A DNA stretch of 64,000 nucleotides from Branchiostoma floridae (GCF_000003815.2 NC_049996.1:11698856-11762855), one strand, 5' to 3'; numbered from the stretch's first letter, positions 47,140 through 58,500 are shown. Notes: generated by a model from the sequence alone, not told the origin. Numbers and translations: made by a program.

Positions 47140-48458
47140 TTCCCTGTGGTTTTATGTTCATGATGTCTGTGGGTGAACTTTAAACTACCATAAATTTGTT
47201 CCTGTTGTTTGTTTGCCCGCCACCCTATTTCAACTTTGAACTCAAAACCACTGCGAACACTGTATTTTTTTCTGACCTTTAATACTGTGAAATAAAATCC
47301 CCAAGAATATTTCCAATTCAACAGGTATGTGTAACAGTATCCCTCAGTATCCTATGTATTATGCTGATGTAATCTCACTAAATTTGTATTGTAAAGTGTA
47401 GTGCAAACTGTAATTCCATATTCATGTTAGGTTGATTCTACAAATAGGCCTTTTTCCTAGAAAAGAATCATGTAGTCGGGTCATTGACCAAGCGACTGTT
47501 GATGTCTAATAGGCTGATGCCTAGGGCTCGGTTTTCTCCCAAACGAGCTGGAAAGATCCAGACTGATGTGGTTTTCTATCTGCGGCATTCAATATTCCTT
47601 TGTAGAAAGAACTACCCTACGCTGCCAAGAACTTTTAAAAGCGTTTTGGATGAAACATTGAGCCTTGTTTTTCAACCGATAACTGCATAATCTGTTTTGC
47701 CGACATGAAACGTTCAAAGTGTTCAAAGTCGGTTTTATAATTGGGAACCGTCAATATATTACAAGGTTCATAATTGGCAACTAGAATCTATCTATTCAAA
47801 AAGACAATTGTAATGAGATATTCCTGTGTGGCTAGCGGATGAATGTAAGTACCTGGTGGATAGACAGTTCATTCACCTTTCCCAGAAACCACTGACTGCC
47901 ATGTATCTTTTCGAAACAAATATTCTGGAACGTTTAAGTTGACAGGGTTTCATGGTTCTTTGACATTGTTCTTATTGGAGAAACATTTATTTCATTACCA
48001 AGAGTACATGTACATGTGCATTGATGTGTACATGTAAGTCATTTATGGTTGTGTACAAAAGGAAAATTACAAAATGTAGAACCTAAATGTTTTTGATGGC
48101 ATCCATGACTAAGTCTGAGGCTGTGTTGAGGTGAGTATGGAAAGTGTTTCCAGATGTTTGTCAATTTGTGAAAGTCTTTCTCTCCATTTGGCAGTGCAGG
48201 GTATTATATTTAGCTTGGACTTGTGACAAGGGTGGTGTAGTTTACTGCATGCTGGAATGGTGTTTTTTGAAACCTGGTTTGAATTAAAGTGTTTCTTCAA
48301 ACAATTATCTCCCCCTTGAATAAGAATCACAAAACAATTAAGGCAGTTCATTCAGAGAACATGTATCCTGGTTTTATGTTGTCTTTACTGTGTTTACAAC
48401 ACCTGTTAAAACATAATGATTGTTTTTGTACATACAGTTGTACTATATATTAGATATA
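47140..48458. other. Intron; decayed family A copy, then nothing recognised
   Basis: The first 185 bases are a decayed family A copy. The rest is non-coding with no supported feature. Confidence 0.4.
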
Positions 48459-48610
48459 CAGGGCTGTGTCCAGGGTCCATCCCTTCCATGCAAAAAGTCT
48501 AAATATCATGATCTCATTTGGTGGAAAACGTATTTTGTAAGCTTAAAATGATAGATTTAGCAACAGAATTCAAGAAAATGGGCTCCCAAACAATCAGGGA
48601 TGGTTGACAG
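48459..48610 (+). repeat. Family D element, copy
   Basis: It starts agggctgtgtccagggtcc, then 'gtaagcttaaaatgatagatttagca' and 'atgggctcccaaaca'. The ends are decayed. Confidence 0.7.
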
Positions 48611-48621
48611 TACAGTGTATA

Positions 48622-48703
48622 TTAGCCTGATTAAATCCTGCTTATAGCAGCCCGCCTCAACATCCGCTACAGCCCAGATAGCAGAGTTTGTGCTCAACAG
48701 ACT
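48622..48703. repeat. Second copy of the GC-rich repeat at 14867
   Basis: It shares gcctgattaaatc and agcccgcc, then 'gatagcagagtttgtgctc', with the 14867 copy. Confidence 0.5.
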
Positions 48704-49214
48704 ACAGTGTATATCATGTTTATTTGTGATGTGTCCCAAGACTTAGATAATCATGTAAATCAAAAAAGCAACAAGAAAAGTACTTAACTGTAATGAAAAC
48801 AAAAGGCAGCCATTTGTTGAGATGTGATTAGTGGACAGCTAGAAGATAAGATTGTCCACACACATCTAGCACACTGACCACTAAAACACTGACCACTGTA
48901 TTGATTGTGGGTGGAGCTACAGTAGCTAAGCAAACAAAGATGTCCAGTCTCTGTGGCCTCTTTGAGGCTGACCAGAGACCTGTGGGCTGGTGGGGTCACT
49001 CTGTCTGACTGCTTGACCCCTGCTTGGTGACCACTGATGTGGGTCAAGCTGTCTCGTCCAGTTTGATTCATATCAGCTTGATCTGACAGGTACTGTCTGT
49101 AACATATCTGCTCTTTTATCTCCACTATAACAGAAAAGCGAGGAGAAGTTGAATTTATCCAGCATACTAGCAATAGTCTAATTTTGTATCTGTGAACTGT
49201 ATCTCTTCAACATG

Positions 49215-49310
49215 TCTTGTTGTGACCTGTACTTAGCCCGGGGTGGCAAAAATGTGCAGTAAAGGTCTTCATTCAATTCAATTCATAACAAAAAACTTCA
49301 TCTCCAGCTG
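49215..49310 (+). mobile_element. 3' end of a non-LTR retrotransposon
   Basis: The order is 'gtacttagcccggggtgg', then 'aaaaatgtgcagtaaaggtcttc', then a short (attca)-type repeat instead of poly(A). That tail form is characteristic of L2/CR1-type LINEs. Only the 3' end is present. Confidence 0.55.
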
Positions 49311-49796
49311 TTAAACTAATGTCCATTCATACTGTAGTGAATGTAGTGAATGATACCATACAAAATTTTGCCACTTTTGGGGAACTTTTGAGACTATTTT
49401 TTTTCTTAACCCCTTATGTTTATTATTTCATCCATCTTTTAGTAGAAGTACATTCTTACTTTCTGACATCTTAATAACAATAAGAGGACCTCCCTCATGA
49501 CCTCAATGAAAAGCAGCCTGCAGGTCGATTTGACTTTTTTAGCTTCTCATGAATAAAGAAAGGTTCAAACGAACAAACAGTTCTACTGTAAAAATAAAGG
49601 AACCGACACATATCATAGAAGAAGTGGGTAAATTTGTCTTCCAAAGCCTCAAAAGAAGAAGCCAAATCTAGCAAAACTAGAACAATGCATGTTTTAGAAT
49701 ATAATATACTGTAGGAGCTAGTTCTTAGTGAATGTATTTATCACTAGAATATATCTACATGTATGTTACACGTACTTATGATTAGCCTATAGGCAT

Positions 49797-49982
49797 ATAC
49801 TGTTGGTCTTGAAATTTTTTATGTGGTTCTATGTTTGCAGTTTTGTGGTAACCACTTTGCTGCAAAACCATAACCTTCAATATGTGACTATTAAGTGCTA
49901 TCATGAACTTAAAACCATTGTGAACACACTAGTTTCTCTTTCAGGAAATAAGATCACTGCAAACGTAAATGCATTTAAAGTA
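49797..49982. repeat. Family A fold-back MITE, degenerate copy
   Basis: The 'tatgtttgcagttttgtgg' and 'gaacttaaaacca' words occur between an eroded left end and aaatgcatttaaagta. Confidence 0.65.
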
Positions 49983-50525
49983 TTGGTAATAAACTTATCA
50001 ATTATTCTCAATTGGCCTACCCATAAAAGATGACCAGCGTTAGAGACTCATCACTTTGCAATTGTGAGCCATTTTCCTCATTACCATCACCCAAGTGGCT
50101 TCAAAAAGCTGATGGATGGAAGATGAGGAACAAAGTAGGCCAAGGACAACGTGATTGGTTGTTTTCCCCATGCCAAATTAGGTCACCCCATGTGGCCATT
50201 AGCTGATCTGGCTTTTAAATCCTTGGTACCCAGACTGGCAGCCGGATTAGGTCCAATTTGCACAGTGGCTTAGTGGGGAGGGGATGTCTGGTGCTATCTG
50301 ACAGGTGATTGGCAGCTGTGGGAGATATCAGCATCCTGTCAGTACCACTGGTAGGAGATGGAATAATTATGTGCCTGAAGGAGGACATTTTATTTTTGCT
50401 GGCCTATGGGCCACGTTCTTTTTCTTTCTTCTAACTTTAGCCAATCAAAATTCAGAACAGCTGATGACGTCAGCAAATGTTTGTTACATACCTTACAAAA
50501 TTGCCATTATGTCATGTAGGCACTA
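49983..50525. other. Intron, nothing recognised
   Basis: No supported feature was found. Confidence 0.4.
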
Positions 50526-50592
50526 GTAGTAGCTCAGTTGGCAGTGCTACCCTCTATGACGCTAGAAGACAGAGGTTTGTGCCCCACCTCAG
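50526..50592 (+). repeat. tRNA-like head (SINE or tRNA pseudogene)
   Basis: The sequence tagctcagttggcagtgc matches a tRNA A box and D arm, and 'agaggtttgtgcccc' is a weak B box. A T run follows near 50597, as in a polymerase III terminator. The anticodon and T arms do not pair properly, so it is not called a functional tRNA. Confidence 0.4.
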
Positions 50593-51939
50593 AAGTTTTT
50601 TTTAATCTATTCCTCTTCTTTTTCCTTTGTAGACAAATATCTTATACATGCAACACTTTAATTCTTAGATAGGGTATAAAAGACCAGTTTCTTCCAGATC
50701 ACTTCAGTGTCACTGATGAAAACTGGTGGAGTTGCTGGAGTAACTACGTTTTGGCATATGCAGCACTTTCGTCTTGTGAACAGTGCATTGCATGTTTGAC
50801 TATCAGCTTTTTTATTTCGCTTCTGACAATTTTTCCTTTTTTTCTCCATTTTGGAAACATCCTGCATTTTCGTCGAAAATTTGGCTTTTCTGGTTTGACA
50901 TTGCAGAGAGTCCTTTAAGCTTTCTTCACTGCACTTTTCCTTTAAACTTCTTCATACTGCCTTTCTCATTACCAGTAGGAATTAGGTGCCAAATAGCTAC
51001 CTCAGCAGGCAAAAGGTTAACTATATTTATATTTTCCTTCAACATTTTTCAGATTATTGTAAACTACATAACAAAAATTCATTTACTGTTCGAAAAGTGC
51101 CCATAACACAGGAGCATTTATCATTGGAAGTAGTTCCCTAGACCAAATGTTGGAAATGAGTAAACAAAGGATATTTGATAAGTAAACAGTAATTAATATA
51201 ATGTAAGTAGACTAATTCCACGGCTTACAATAAATCTGTTGGTTGTTGTTGTTGCGATTTCATAAGTTTCATGTACATGTATAATATCATGTGCAAATCG
51301 CCAGAAGGCTTGGCCAAATATTTTGCTAAAAATGAATACCCCCCCCCCCTCCACCACAAATGCCTTTAGGAATGTCTATGATCTGTGTTGCATTCAAACA
51401 AGCCAAAATAGGTCACTTTCTGGTGGATCCTTGTTGCTTACCAGCACATCCATGTTTAATCTTTCATATTCTAAATTCCCCAACGCACCAGCCCCAACTT
51501 AGATGTACCAGGTCAAAAGCTATGCCCAAAAGGTTAGGCTTTCCAGGTCAATCCAGCACATCTAATCCGTTTGGGACCAAGAAATATTGAGATTAGCTCT
51601 CAGCAAAACAGTACTCTAGAAATGATACAGTAAAATAACAAGATTATTTGAGTCGGGTGTATTTGTTATTGCTTCAGGATTGATATGTGGACTCATCCGT
51701 CAACTGGCTGCCATGTTTCCACCCCTCACACCACATTATGTATCTAGGACAAGGCCAAATAGCTTTACAGGTGCAGCCGTCTGGCTGTTACAGGCCCAGG
51801 CTGCCTCACCATGGCTCAGGCATGATCACTGCAAATGGGGAAGGATCAGCCCTAGACTGTAGCCTGTGTTTGTCTGGATGGGTGGTATTAATCTTGGGTA
51901 GAATTTTCTAGGTCCACACAGATGACAAGTTGGAGAGGA
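50593..51939. other. Intron up to the gap, nothing recognised
   Basis: A C run is at about 51341. No gene or repeat end is supported. Confidence 0.4.
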
Positions 51940-52039
51940 NNNNNNNNNNNNNNNNNNNNNNNNNNNNNNNNNNNNNNNNNNNNNNNNNNNNNNNNNNNNN
52001 NNNNNNNNNNNNNNNNNNNNNNNNNNNNNNNNNNNNNNN
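51940..52039. other. Assembly gap of 100 N
   Basis: Exactly 100 unknown bases, a placeholder for a gap of unknown size. The sequence on either side should not be assumed to be adjacent. Confidence 0.99.
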
Positions 52040-53089
52040 GTATGGTTATAGTCTCCATCTAGGGTGGTCCAACATACAATATGGCATTGTGTTTGCTTTT
52101 CTCATTAAAAGGATTGTATACAGTAGTTGGGAGACTTTTTCTGTCATGTATAGCCCAGCAAGCATGTTTAACCCTCGCCTGACAGGAATAACAGATGATA
52201 AACCAGATAGTGTGTGTTAGAAAAGTGTATAGACCTTCATCTACAAGTTTGTACAATGTTCATGTACATGCCTATATAGCACCTGCATTTGATTCAGAAA
52301 TTGGGATGATGAAATGTTTTAACTTTAATGGAAAAGAAAATTTGAGAAAACTGTTTTCCAAAATCTAAAGCTACCATATTGGTATCACTTTCACCCAGTG
52401 CTGGGGTTCTTTTCATTTAGAGGGTGATGGGGACGGAGGTATAATTTTGATTGGCCCAGTCTGCCTGTGAAGCAGCCAATCAGGCGCTAGTTGTGTGACC
52501 AGACTGGGCCATTGGTCCCGCCCACTTCTTGCAGGGCTTGTAATATTTCAGCTGGCAGATTGACAGAATGAGGACACGGCTAGGGCATTAACCTGCTGGG
52601 GAGGGTTTGTGGCCAAGGTTAGGGGCATACCATCCTGTCGCCTAATAGGGGTGATCTTGACAACGTTCACATTTAACTCTAATATTTCCAACTCCTACAT
52701 TAATGTAAAAACTAAAGACAAGTCAAATACTTCATGTCTTTTCAGTTTATACTTCATAGTTGGGACAGAATGCTATTTTGTTGAGGAAGGTGTGATATAC
52801 ACCTGGTGATTATTATTATATGCATTGAAGAAGCATATTCCAAGGCTGAGGCGTTGTACAAAAGATTGGAGAAAAGTTGGAAGTATTGGTCACCATTTTA
52901 CCAGTATTTGGTGTGTAAGGTTGTGATATTGGTAGTTTGTTGAGACTGTATCACCTTGCCAAGCTGCTGGTACACACAGGTCCTTATGAGGACATCTAGG
53001 CGTCTACTACCTGCCCACCCCTATTGGTGAAAAGTGGTATGTCCTGACCTATATTCAGTACCTTAGTTGAGCCTGACACATGATCAGGG
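52040..53089. other. Intron, nothing recognised
   Basis: Non-coding sequence between the gap and the proximal promoter. Confidence 0.4.
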
Positions 53090-53212
53090 TGGGGGGTTTT
53101 CAATGCTATTACTGTTCGTCTGGGGAGGTTGAACACTAGGCACGGCAAGGCGCTGGGGCGAGTGACCTGGATCCGGTAAAAGCCGCGTACGGGACTCAGT
53201 AGCTGGACTACC
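53090..53212 (+). promoter_or_regulatory. Candidate promoter and 5' UTR of the proximal first exon
   Basis: GC- and CpG-rich leader ending at the ATG at 53213, containing a TGACCT half-site at about 53164. No TATA box is seen. This is the closest of the three candidate promoters to the common exons. Confidence 0.45.
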
Positions 53213-53270
53213 ATGGATGCCATGAAGGAGAACCTCTCTTACTTTCACGAGGACACAAATTCGAGGAACG
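53213..53270 (+). CDS. TR: Thyroid hormone receptor, proximal alternative first coding exon
   Basis: The ATG in a strong context (A at -3, G at +4) encodes MDAMKENLSYFHEDTNSRN plus one base, then a G|GTGCGT donor. The phase matches exon 54982. The 'KENLSYFH' segment resembles 'YENLDFYSH' of the 43384 exon, so the two could be duplicated alternatives giving different A/B domains. With this exon the receptor is 431 residues long. An IR1 site (AGGTCA-A-TGACCC, 53762-53774) lies about 490 bases downstream. Confidence 0.75.
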
Positions 53271-53274
53271 GTGC

Positions 53275-54084
53275 GTACAAGCCCGCAGCTTTTTTTCTCC
53301 CCGTTTTTTAGTGCCTGTTTTGGGTGAGTGAACATTTAGGTTGGATGATCTCAGCCGTTTTCTGTTTTTTTTCTCCGTTCCTTTTTTAAGTCTCAGCTTC
53401 AATGGCTGTACGGTTTGTGGGTTTATTTCTTGTGTGTGACTTCACACCAGACTGGTAACAGCTTGTAGACATCCTGAGTCTGTTGGGGGATTTTTTTTTG
53501 CCTGATCTGTTCTTGTCATTTGACCTGCGGTTGACATTTCAGGCTGACAACATTGATGTATGCAAATGTGCTTGTGGCCTGTAGACTAGGGGCTGGGAGG
53601 GAGGCTGTATTTTTTTCGTGGTTGCTTTTCATGTGGGCTAAACGTCAACCGCGGGGCGGGGATTTGGGCCCTTTGTTCTGCTTTGTTTGTGTGGCGTGGC
53701 CACTTTTTCAGGGTTGTTGCGGGGATTTGCTCAGGAATAGACAGGAGACTGACCTGGTCTGAGGTCAATGACCCGCCCTGTCTGGCAGGGGGAGTGGCGA
53801 TTGGTTCACCAGGGAGAGGCTCTGATTGGCTGTGTCACCCAGCTGTGACCTTATCAGAACAGGTTTTTCTCCTCCAAAGGGCAGAAAAACATGCTGGCTT
53901 GTCACCCTTTGCAAAACACACCCTGGTAAACAAATTGTTTGGTCTAGCAATTTATGGAGTAGCAGAAAAATAAGCCTGTCTTTTTAAAGATTGAAACCAA
54001 TTTAGTTAGCTTTATAAGTCCCAAGTAGTTGCATATGAAGAAGTTTGGCCATTTCTAGGTGTCCTATTATAGAATCTTCTAGAC
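53275..54084. other. Intron, nothing recognised apart from the IR1 motif
   Basis: The first part (53580-53900) is fairly GC-rich and gives open frames on both strands without recognisable domains. It may be an extension of the promoter island. Confidence 0.4.
53762..53774. promoter_or_regulatory. IR1 nuclear-receptor motif
   Basis: AGGTCA, one base, TGACCC. It lies in the intron following the proximal first exon. Inverted pairs with one spacer base are bound by EcR/FXR-type heterodimers. Function is not shown. Confidence 0.3.
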
Positions 54085-54260
54085 AATATGTCTGGGACAG
54101 AAGATTTTTTCTGTCAAAAAATTTGAAGATTATGAAAAAAGATTGATAAGAACGTATCTTCGTACATGCTTATTTATTTTTTTGCTTTTCGTTCATGTAA
54201 GTTAAAATGGCAGATTTAGCAATAAACAACAATATACATGGGCTCCCAAACTACGCTTAG
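54085..54260 (+). repeat. Family D element, degenerate copy
   Basis: The 'gttaaaatggcagatttagca' and 'catgggctcccaaac' blocks match the copies at 46072 and 48459. Confidence 0.6.
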
Positions 54261-54981
54261 ATCAGATAAAAATTCAAGCTTGAGACTGAGCCCTTGGCAG
54301 GACAGATAATACAGGGTATAGGTCAGTGTTGCCATGGCAACAGTGTGCTGAAGGTAAAACCAGGCCAAAGGTGAAATGATAAGGACAGTGTTGGTTCAAC
54401 GTGAGATACGAAGCACATTGTAAACGTGCTTTACATGGGGGTAAAGGACGTAAGTGTTACTCCTGTAAGTGTAATAAGCATACTGGGCAAACACAGGCTT
54501 ATGGCGGAGGCACATGACTGACGTGTTTGTTGTGCAACACGGTGAAGGTCACCATAAAGGTCGTACTTTGCAAGGTTATGGGTAAAACATTCTTACGTCT
54601 AGATTTCATGTATCATTTTGGAGGTATGCAGTGGGGGTAAGCAGCAGCATTTGTACGTATAGATTAAAAGTAGAACAGATTTAATCCAAATTCCAAAGTG
54701 TTGCTATAATCTGTAAGTTTCAAAGGTTAGAACGTACAGGTATTTGAAAGAGGGACAGGAATTATCTATAGTTGTTGTGTAAACAATTTTGAACGTCTGT
54801 CTTGGAATGCACTGGAGCTTGCCTCTGTACTAATGAGATATACAGGTTGCCTGTGACTTGTAGACCCCCTCGTTTTAGATGTTCCCCCTCCCCCCTCCCA
54901 TTGCAGGGCACACCCCTCCCCCACTCCTGAATTTTTTGTGCAACGAATGACGCATTTGTTTCTCTACCTTCCCCCCTATAG
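54261..54981. other. Intron, nothing recognised
   Basis: The end is a pyrimidine-rich acceptor (cttcccccctatag) for the exon at 54982. Confidence 0.5.
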
Positions 54982-55038
54982 TGACCTCAAGCGGTTACCC
55001 TAGCTCAATCATGGACGATAACGACATGGACAAAAAAG
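54982..55038 (+). CDS. TR: Thyroid hormone receptor, common exon 2 (A/B region)
   Basis: It encodes residues 18 (split Val) to 37 (split Gly) of the 429-residue form, VTSSGYPSSIMDDNDMDKK and the first base of Gly. The polypyrimidine acceptor ends at 54981 and the donor is G|GTCAGT. Entry and exit phases are both 1. The acidic, Ser-rich segment has no fold in other receptors, so function is not assigned. It also holds an internal ATG (residue 28), which could be an alternative start. Confidence 0.85.
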
Positions 55039-55881
55039 GTCAGTCTGTAGTAACACTTGGTAGGAGCGTTTTGGTTACCAGGTGAACAAAGCCGATGTCA
55101 TTCTCGTATTGATTGTCATACACATTTTTTGAAAAAAATGTACCTCTATTATACAGTAAGGCTTTACTTCAAAAGAGAGCATTCATTTTCGATGATGTGT
55201 TAAGTCCAAAAAATGCCCCCCAAATGATGCAAAATCATTTTTATTGTAAAGTTGAATGGGAGGGATGTCATTCCCTATCTCTGGGTGAGATCACCTTTGT
55301 AACCTCCCTCAGGTCATCTGGCCTTGTGTGCAACTCAAGGGTGCCATCTAGTGATAGTATGTGGTATTGCAGCACATGGTTGTTAGCCTGCAGCCCTACT
55401 GTATAGTTTTGTCATCTATCTCTTGAAATCAGCCATACTTTTGAAATGGGTGGTCGAAATTTGAACGCAGCTACTAGAATCCCTTCCAAGAGCCTTTTCT
55501 CCTCTTTTTACAAAATAAACTGAAGGGTCACAGTGACTGAAAACATCTTTTTTTGTCAGAGGCAAGAAATTTTAGTTTTTTTGACACTTGTTTCCATGGA
55601 GTGAGTCAAATGACAGCCCCCACCCTTTACTTTTTTGGCACTAAGGCTCTGGTTGCTTGCCAGCTTTTTTCTGAAACAATCCAATCTATGTTGTTCATAA
55701 TGCACCTTTTGAATTTACTACATGTGTATGCTGTTTGATGTTAGTAATCTATGTTAGAAGATTTTGTGTAATGCATTTAGTAATGTTGTAAATTTGTCTT
55801 TTCCAACGAAAAGAAGCCAATTTCAACATGTGATATTTAGGAGGATGAACACTGAGTATGCATGGTGTTTGTGTATTTCAG

Positions 55882-55991
55882 GGCCGTACATCCCCAGTTA
55901 CATGGACCAGAACACCCCGGAGCCATGTGTTGTATGTGGGGACAAGGCCACAGGCTACCATTACCGATGCATGACATGTGAAGGCTGCAAG
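55882..55991 (+). CDS. TR: Thyroid hormone receptor, exon 3 (first zinc finger)
   Basis: It encodes residues 37-73. It starts with PYIPSYMD, equivalent to the GYIPSYLD of vertebrate TRs, followed by the first zinc finger with Cys 52, 55, 69 and 72. The segment [18 protein letters not shown] is nearly identical to vertebrate TR. The P box (E70, G71, C72, K73, then G74 on the next exon) is EGCKG, the class that reads AGGTCA. The donor is AAG|GTAAGG, and the split after CEGCK is the classic intron position in vertebrate TRs. Confidence 0.97.
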
Positions 55992-56554
55992 GTAAGGCTG
56001 TAGCTAGTGTGTCCTGTGAAGTAGTAATCTACATCTGATGTACATTACACTTCTGTTATGCAGTCAACAAGTTTGGTTGTATTTAGTTTGCCAGATTTTT
56101 AAGATTGACAGAGAATTGTGCATATTTTTTGCCTATAAGTCTACTCCTTCATATGGAAATACAATATGTTTTTTCTAGTATGTATTCTTCTTGTTGGCGT
56201 CAAATCTACGCATGGTAAAGAAACCAGTGCACTTAAAATGCTTTATCATAATGCCCCAAGCACACAGCAGATAAATCATTCAGTCAACAAGGTCGGTTGA
56301 TGTTGGCAGCTCCCCTGTTTAATGTGACGGGGAGGGTTTTCAGGTGAAAAATATGCCCCAGTCTCTTTCTTTTGCATTCAGCATTCTTCTAGCTAACAGC
56401 AAATTCAGGCAAAGCCTAATACAACTGTGTGTCAGAAGTGTAGACGTGAGCCATGGTGACATTACATGTACATTGCACTATTAGCCATTAGATGAAGCCT
56501 TTTGCTCCACTTCAACAGAGAATGACTGTCCTAATCACTCTGTCTTGACATTAG

Positions 56555-56696
56555 GGCTTCTTCAGGAGAACTGTTCAAAAAGACCTGAAGTACAGCTGTA
56601 AATATGCTGGCGACTGTGTGGTGGACAAAACCACACGGAACCAGTGTCAGGAGTGTCGCTTCAAGAAGTGTGTCAGGGTCGGCATGGCAACCGACT
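56555..56696 (+). CDS. TR: Thyroid hormone receptor, exon 4 (second zinc finger)
   Basis: It encodes residues 74-120. [15 protein letters not shown] leads to the second finger, Cys 88, 94, 104 and 107, then [14 protein letters not shown]. The D-box loop between the first two cysteines is KYAGD (vertebrate TR has KYDSC). This loop sets dimer spacing on [13 protein letters not shown] is the start of the C-terminal extension. The donor is T|GTAAGT. Confidence 0.97.
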
Positions 56697-57111
56697 GTAA
56701 GTACCGTACATTCATTTTCACAGGGAATTAATTTTGTAACTTACTTTTGTAACTTTTACACTTTAAGATGCCTTGTTTGATATTTTCACATTGGCAAATG
56801 CTAACAACAAATGCTTATAGAAACAAAGCTTTGCAAACATATTCTGAGAGATATTTTTCCCATTTTCAAAATTACAATGCACATGTAAATTGCAGCATTC
56901 TGAAAGTAATTTCATGTAGTGTGTGATGAAGAAATTCAGCCATGCATATCTTGTGTTTGTATTTTGCTTACAATAGCAAATTTGTGTGCATTGAAATGCG
57001 TTGAAGATGTGTTCAATAAGAGAGTAAGGATGTTTGGTTTTTGTTCTGGATTTTAAAAGTTATGTGGTCCCGGTTTGTTGACTTTGTTGTTGTTTATTGT
57101 TTGTTGCTTAG

Positions 57112-57311
57112 TGGTTCTGGACGAACAGAAACGTGTTGCCAAGAGAAAACTTATCGAGGAGAATCGGGAAAGGCGTCGGTCGGAAGAGATCCGAAAGATC
57201 TCGCGGCTGCGGGCGGACTGTGTCTTCACGGAGAGAGATCAGTACATCGTGGACCACGTCACCACGTCATGGCTTCAGACGTGTCCCAAGAAAGTCAACA
57301 GATACTATCTT
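57112..57311 (+). CDS. TR: Thyroid hormone receptor, exon 5 (T/A box and hinge)
   Basis: It encodes residues 121-187. VLDEQKRVAKRKLIEENRERRR (121-143) is nearly the same as vertebrate TR; it forms the T/A-box helix and a bipartite-like nuclear localisation signal. From about residue 150 the sequence (VFTERDQYIVDHVTTSW) aligns only loosely with the vertebrate hinge. The donor is CTT|GTGAGG (phase 0), and reading into the intron adds about 21 residues and a stop. Confidence 0.9.
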
Positions 57312-57806
57312 GTGAGGGCGTCACTTTTGTCTCTTATAATACTTGACAATGCAATAGCACAAACATGGATTTTATAACCTGTTCACAGTGTTAACTGTGG
57401 ATTTGTAGAAAGATGCAGCAGAAAGATGCAAAGTTGAAGGCCCCTAAGACATAGACAAACATGCATGTCTTGACATAAATTAATCATGGAATAGAAAAGA
57501 ACTGTTCGCAAGATAGGTGCCTTCATGTTTGACAAATAACCCACAATGTGCAGTTTAAACTGCAATCTGAATTTAGTCTATTACTTTTGTTGTAACTCCT
57601 TTGATTTCTTTAGCAATGCTACTTGTACAATGACAAAACAAGGATGTAAAGTATCGGCCATTCATTGCTAAAATCTATCAAAATAGTGAATATTTTTTTC
57701 CAGGATATGGCAAAATATGATAAATCTGCATGCAGTATTTGTATTACTCATAGCCTTGTTATATTTGACGCTAACTGAGTTGGTTGTTCCCGTGTTGAAA
57801 ACGCAG

Positions 57807-58013
57807 AATGGTAGTCCCAAACCCGGTATGCCCGTGCCCGAGGCCCCGAGACCGCCCGTGGTGCAGAACGGAGTGGTACGCGAGGCGGACAGCTCGGGAG
57901 CGATGGATGACGACATGGTCGACCAGGACATCTTCTCGCACCTGGCGGAGGTCATCACGCCCGCCATCATCAAGGTCGTGGAGTTCGCCAAGCAGATTCC
58001 CGGCTTCACAAAG
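57807..58013 (+). CDS. TR: Thyroid hormone receptor, exon 6 (hinge and ligand-binding domain helix 3)
   Basis: It encodes residues 188-256. A Pro-rich linker (188-212) precedes an acidic stretch (221-228) and helix 3, ITPAIIKVVEFAKQIPGF (237-254), the counterpart of vertebrate ITPAITRVVDFAKKLPMF. Lys243 stands where vertebrate TR alpha has Arg228, a hormone-contact residue. The acceptor at 57806 has a weak pyrimidine tract but a good ctaac branch site near 57769. A second, stronger-looking acceptor at 57703 would add a stop (see findings). Confidence 0.9.
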
Positions 58014-58500
58014 GTGAGATGAAATGTTACAATCACAGAAACATATTTTAGTCTATTTTCTTTATACAGGGTAGGCACGCTCAGGGCTAAATACACTGCT
58101 TTACAGGCATGCCTTGCATTTACAATATTATATAAACAGAACAACATTTTAAGAAATTAGTATTAAGAGAAACTGCTGGTACATCACAAATAGAATACGA
58201 CTCAAAATAGCAGTACAATACACAAATACATGTAAGCATCACTGAGAATGGTAAACTGTGAATAAAAGTCAGTTTGGCAGGCCAAGTCAGGAGGTTAGAG
58301 ATCAGCAGTGATGTTTTAGTAGACTAAGTGTAGTATACTAGAGTTGTCACTGAAGCTAACGTTAACTATACTTGCAAAAATATGATTGTTGTCTTGCGCC
58401 CCTGTCCTGTTTGCCAATGTGGTCATTGAGTATGTGCCTTTGTCTGAGAAAAATATAGAACATTGACTATAACAACCTTCTTTGTGTGTCTCTGCTGCAG

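Noticed and set aside
48784-49173. 129-codon minus-strand frame
   Set aside because: No recognisable domain, no splice context, and composition like the intron.
50526-50592. Functional tRNA gene
   Set aside because: The A-box part is good, but the anticodon and T stems do not pair properly, so it is kept only as a tRNA-like repeat head.
57133-57315. Alternative plus-strand frames over exons 5 and 6 (also 57808-58017)
   Set aside because: They are out-of-frame shadows of the receptor exons, which match the family in the other frame.
57668-58147. 159-codon minus-strand frame over exon 6
   Set aside because: It is the antisense shadow of the receptor exon.
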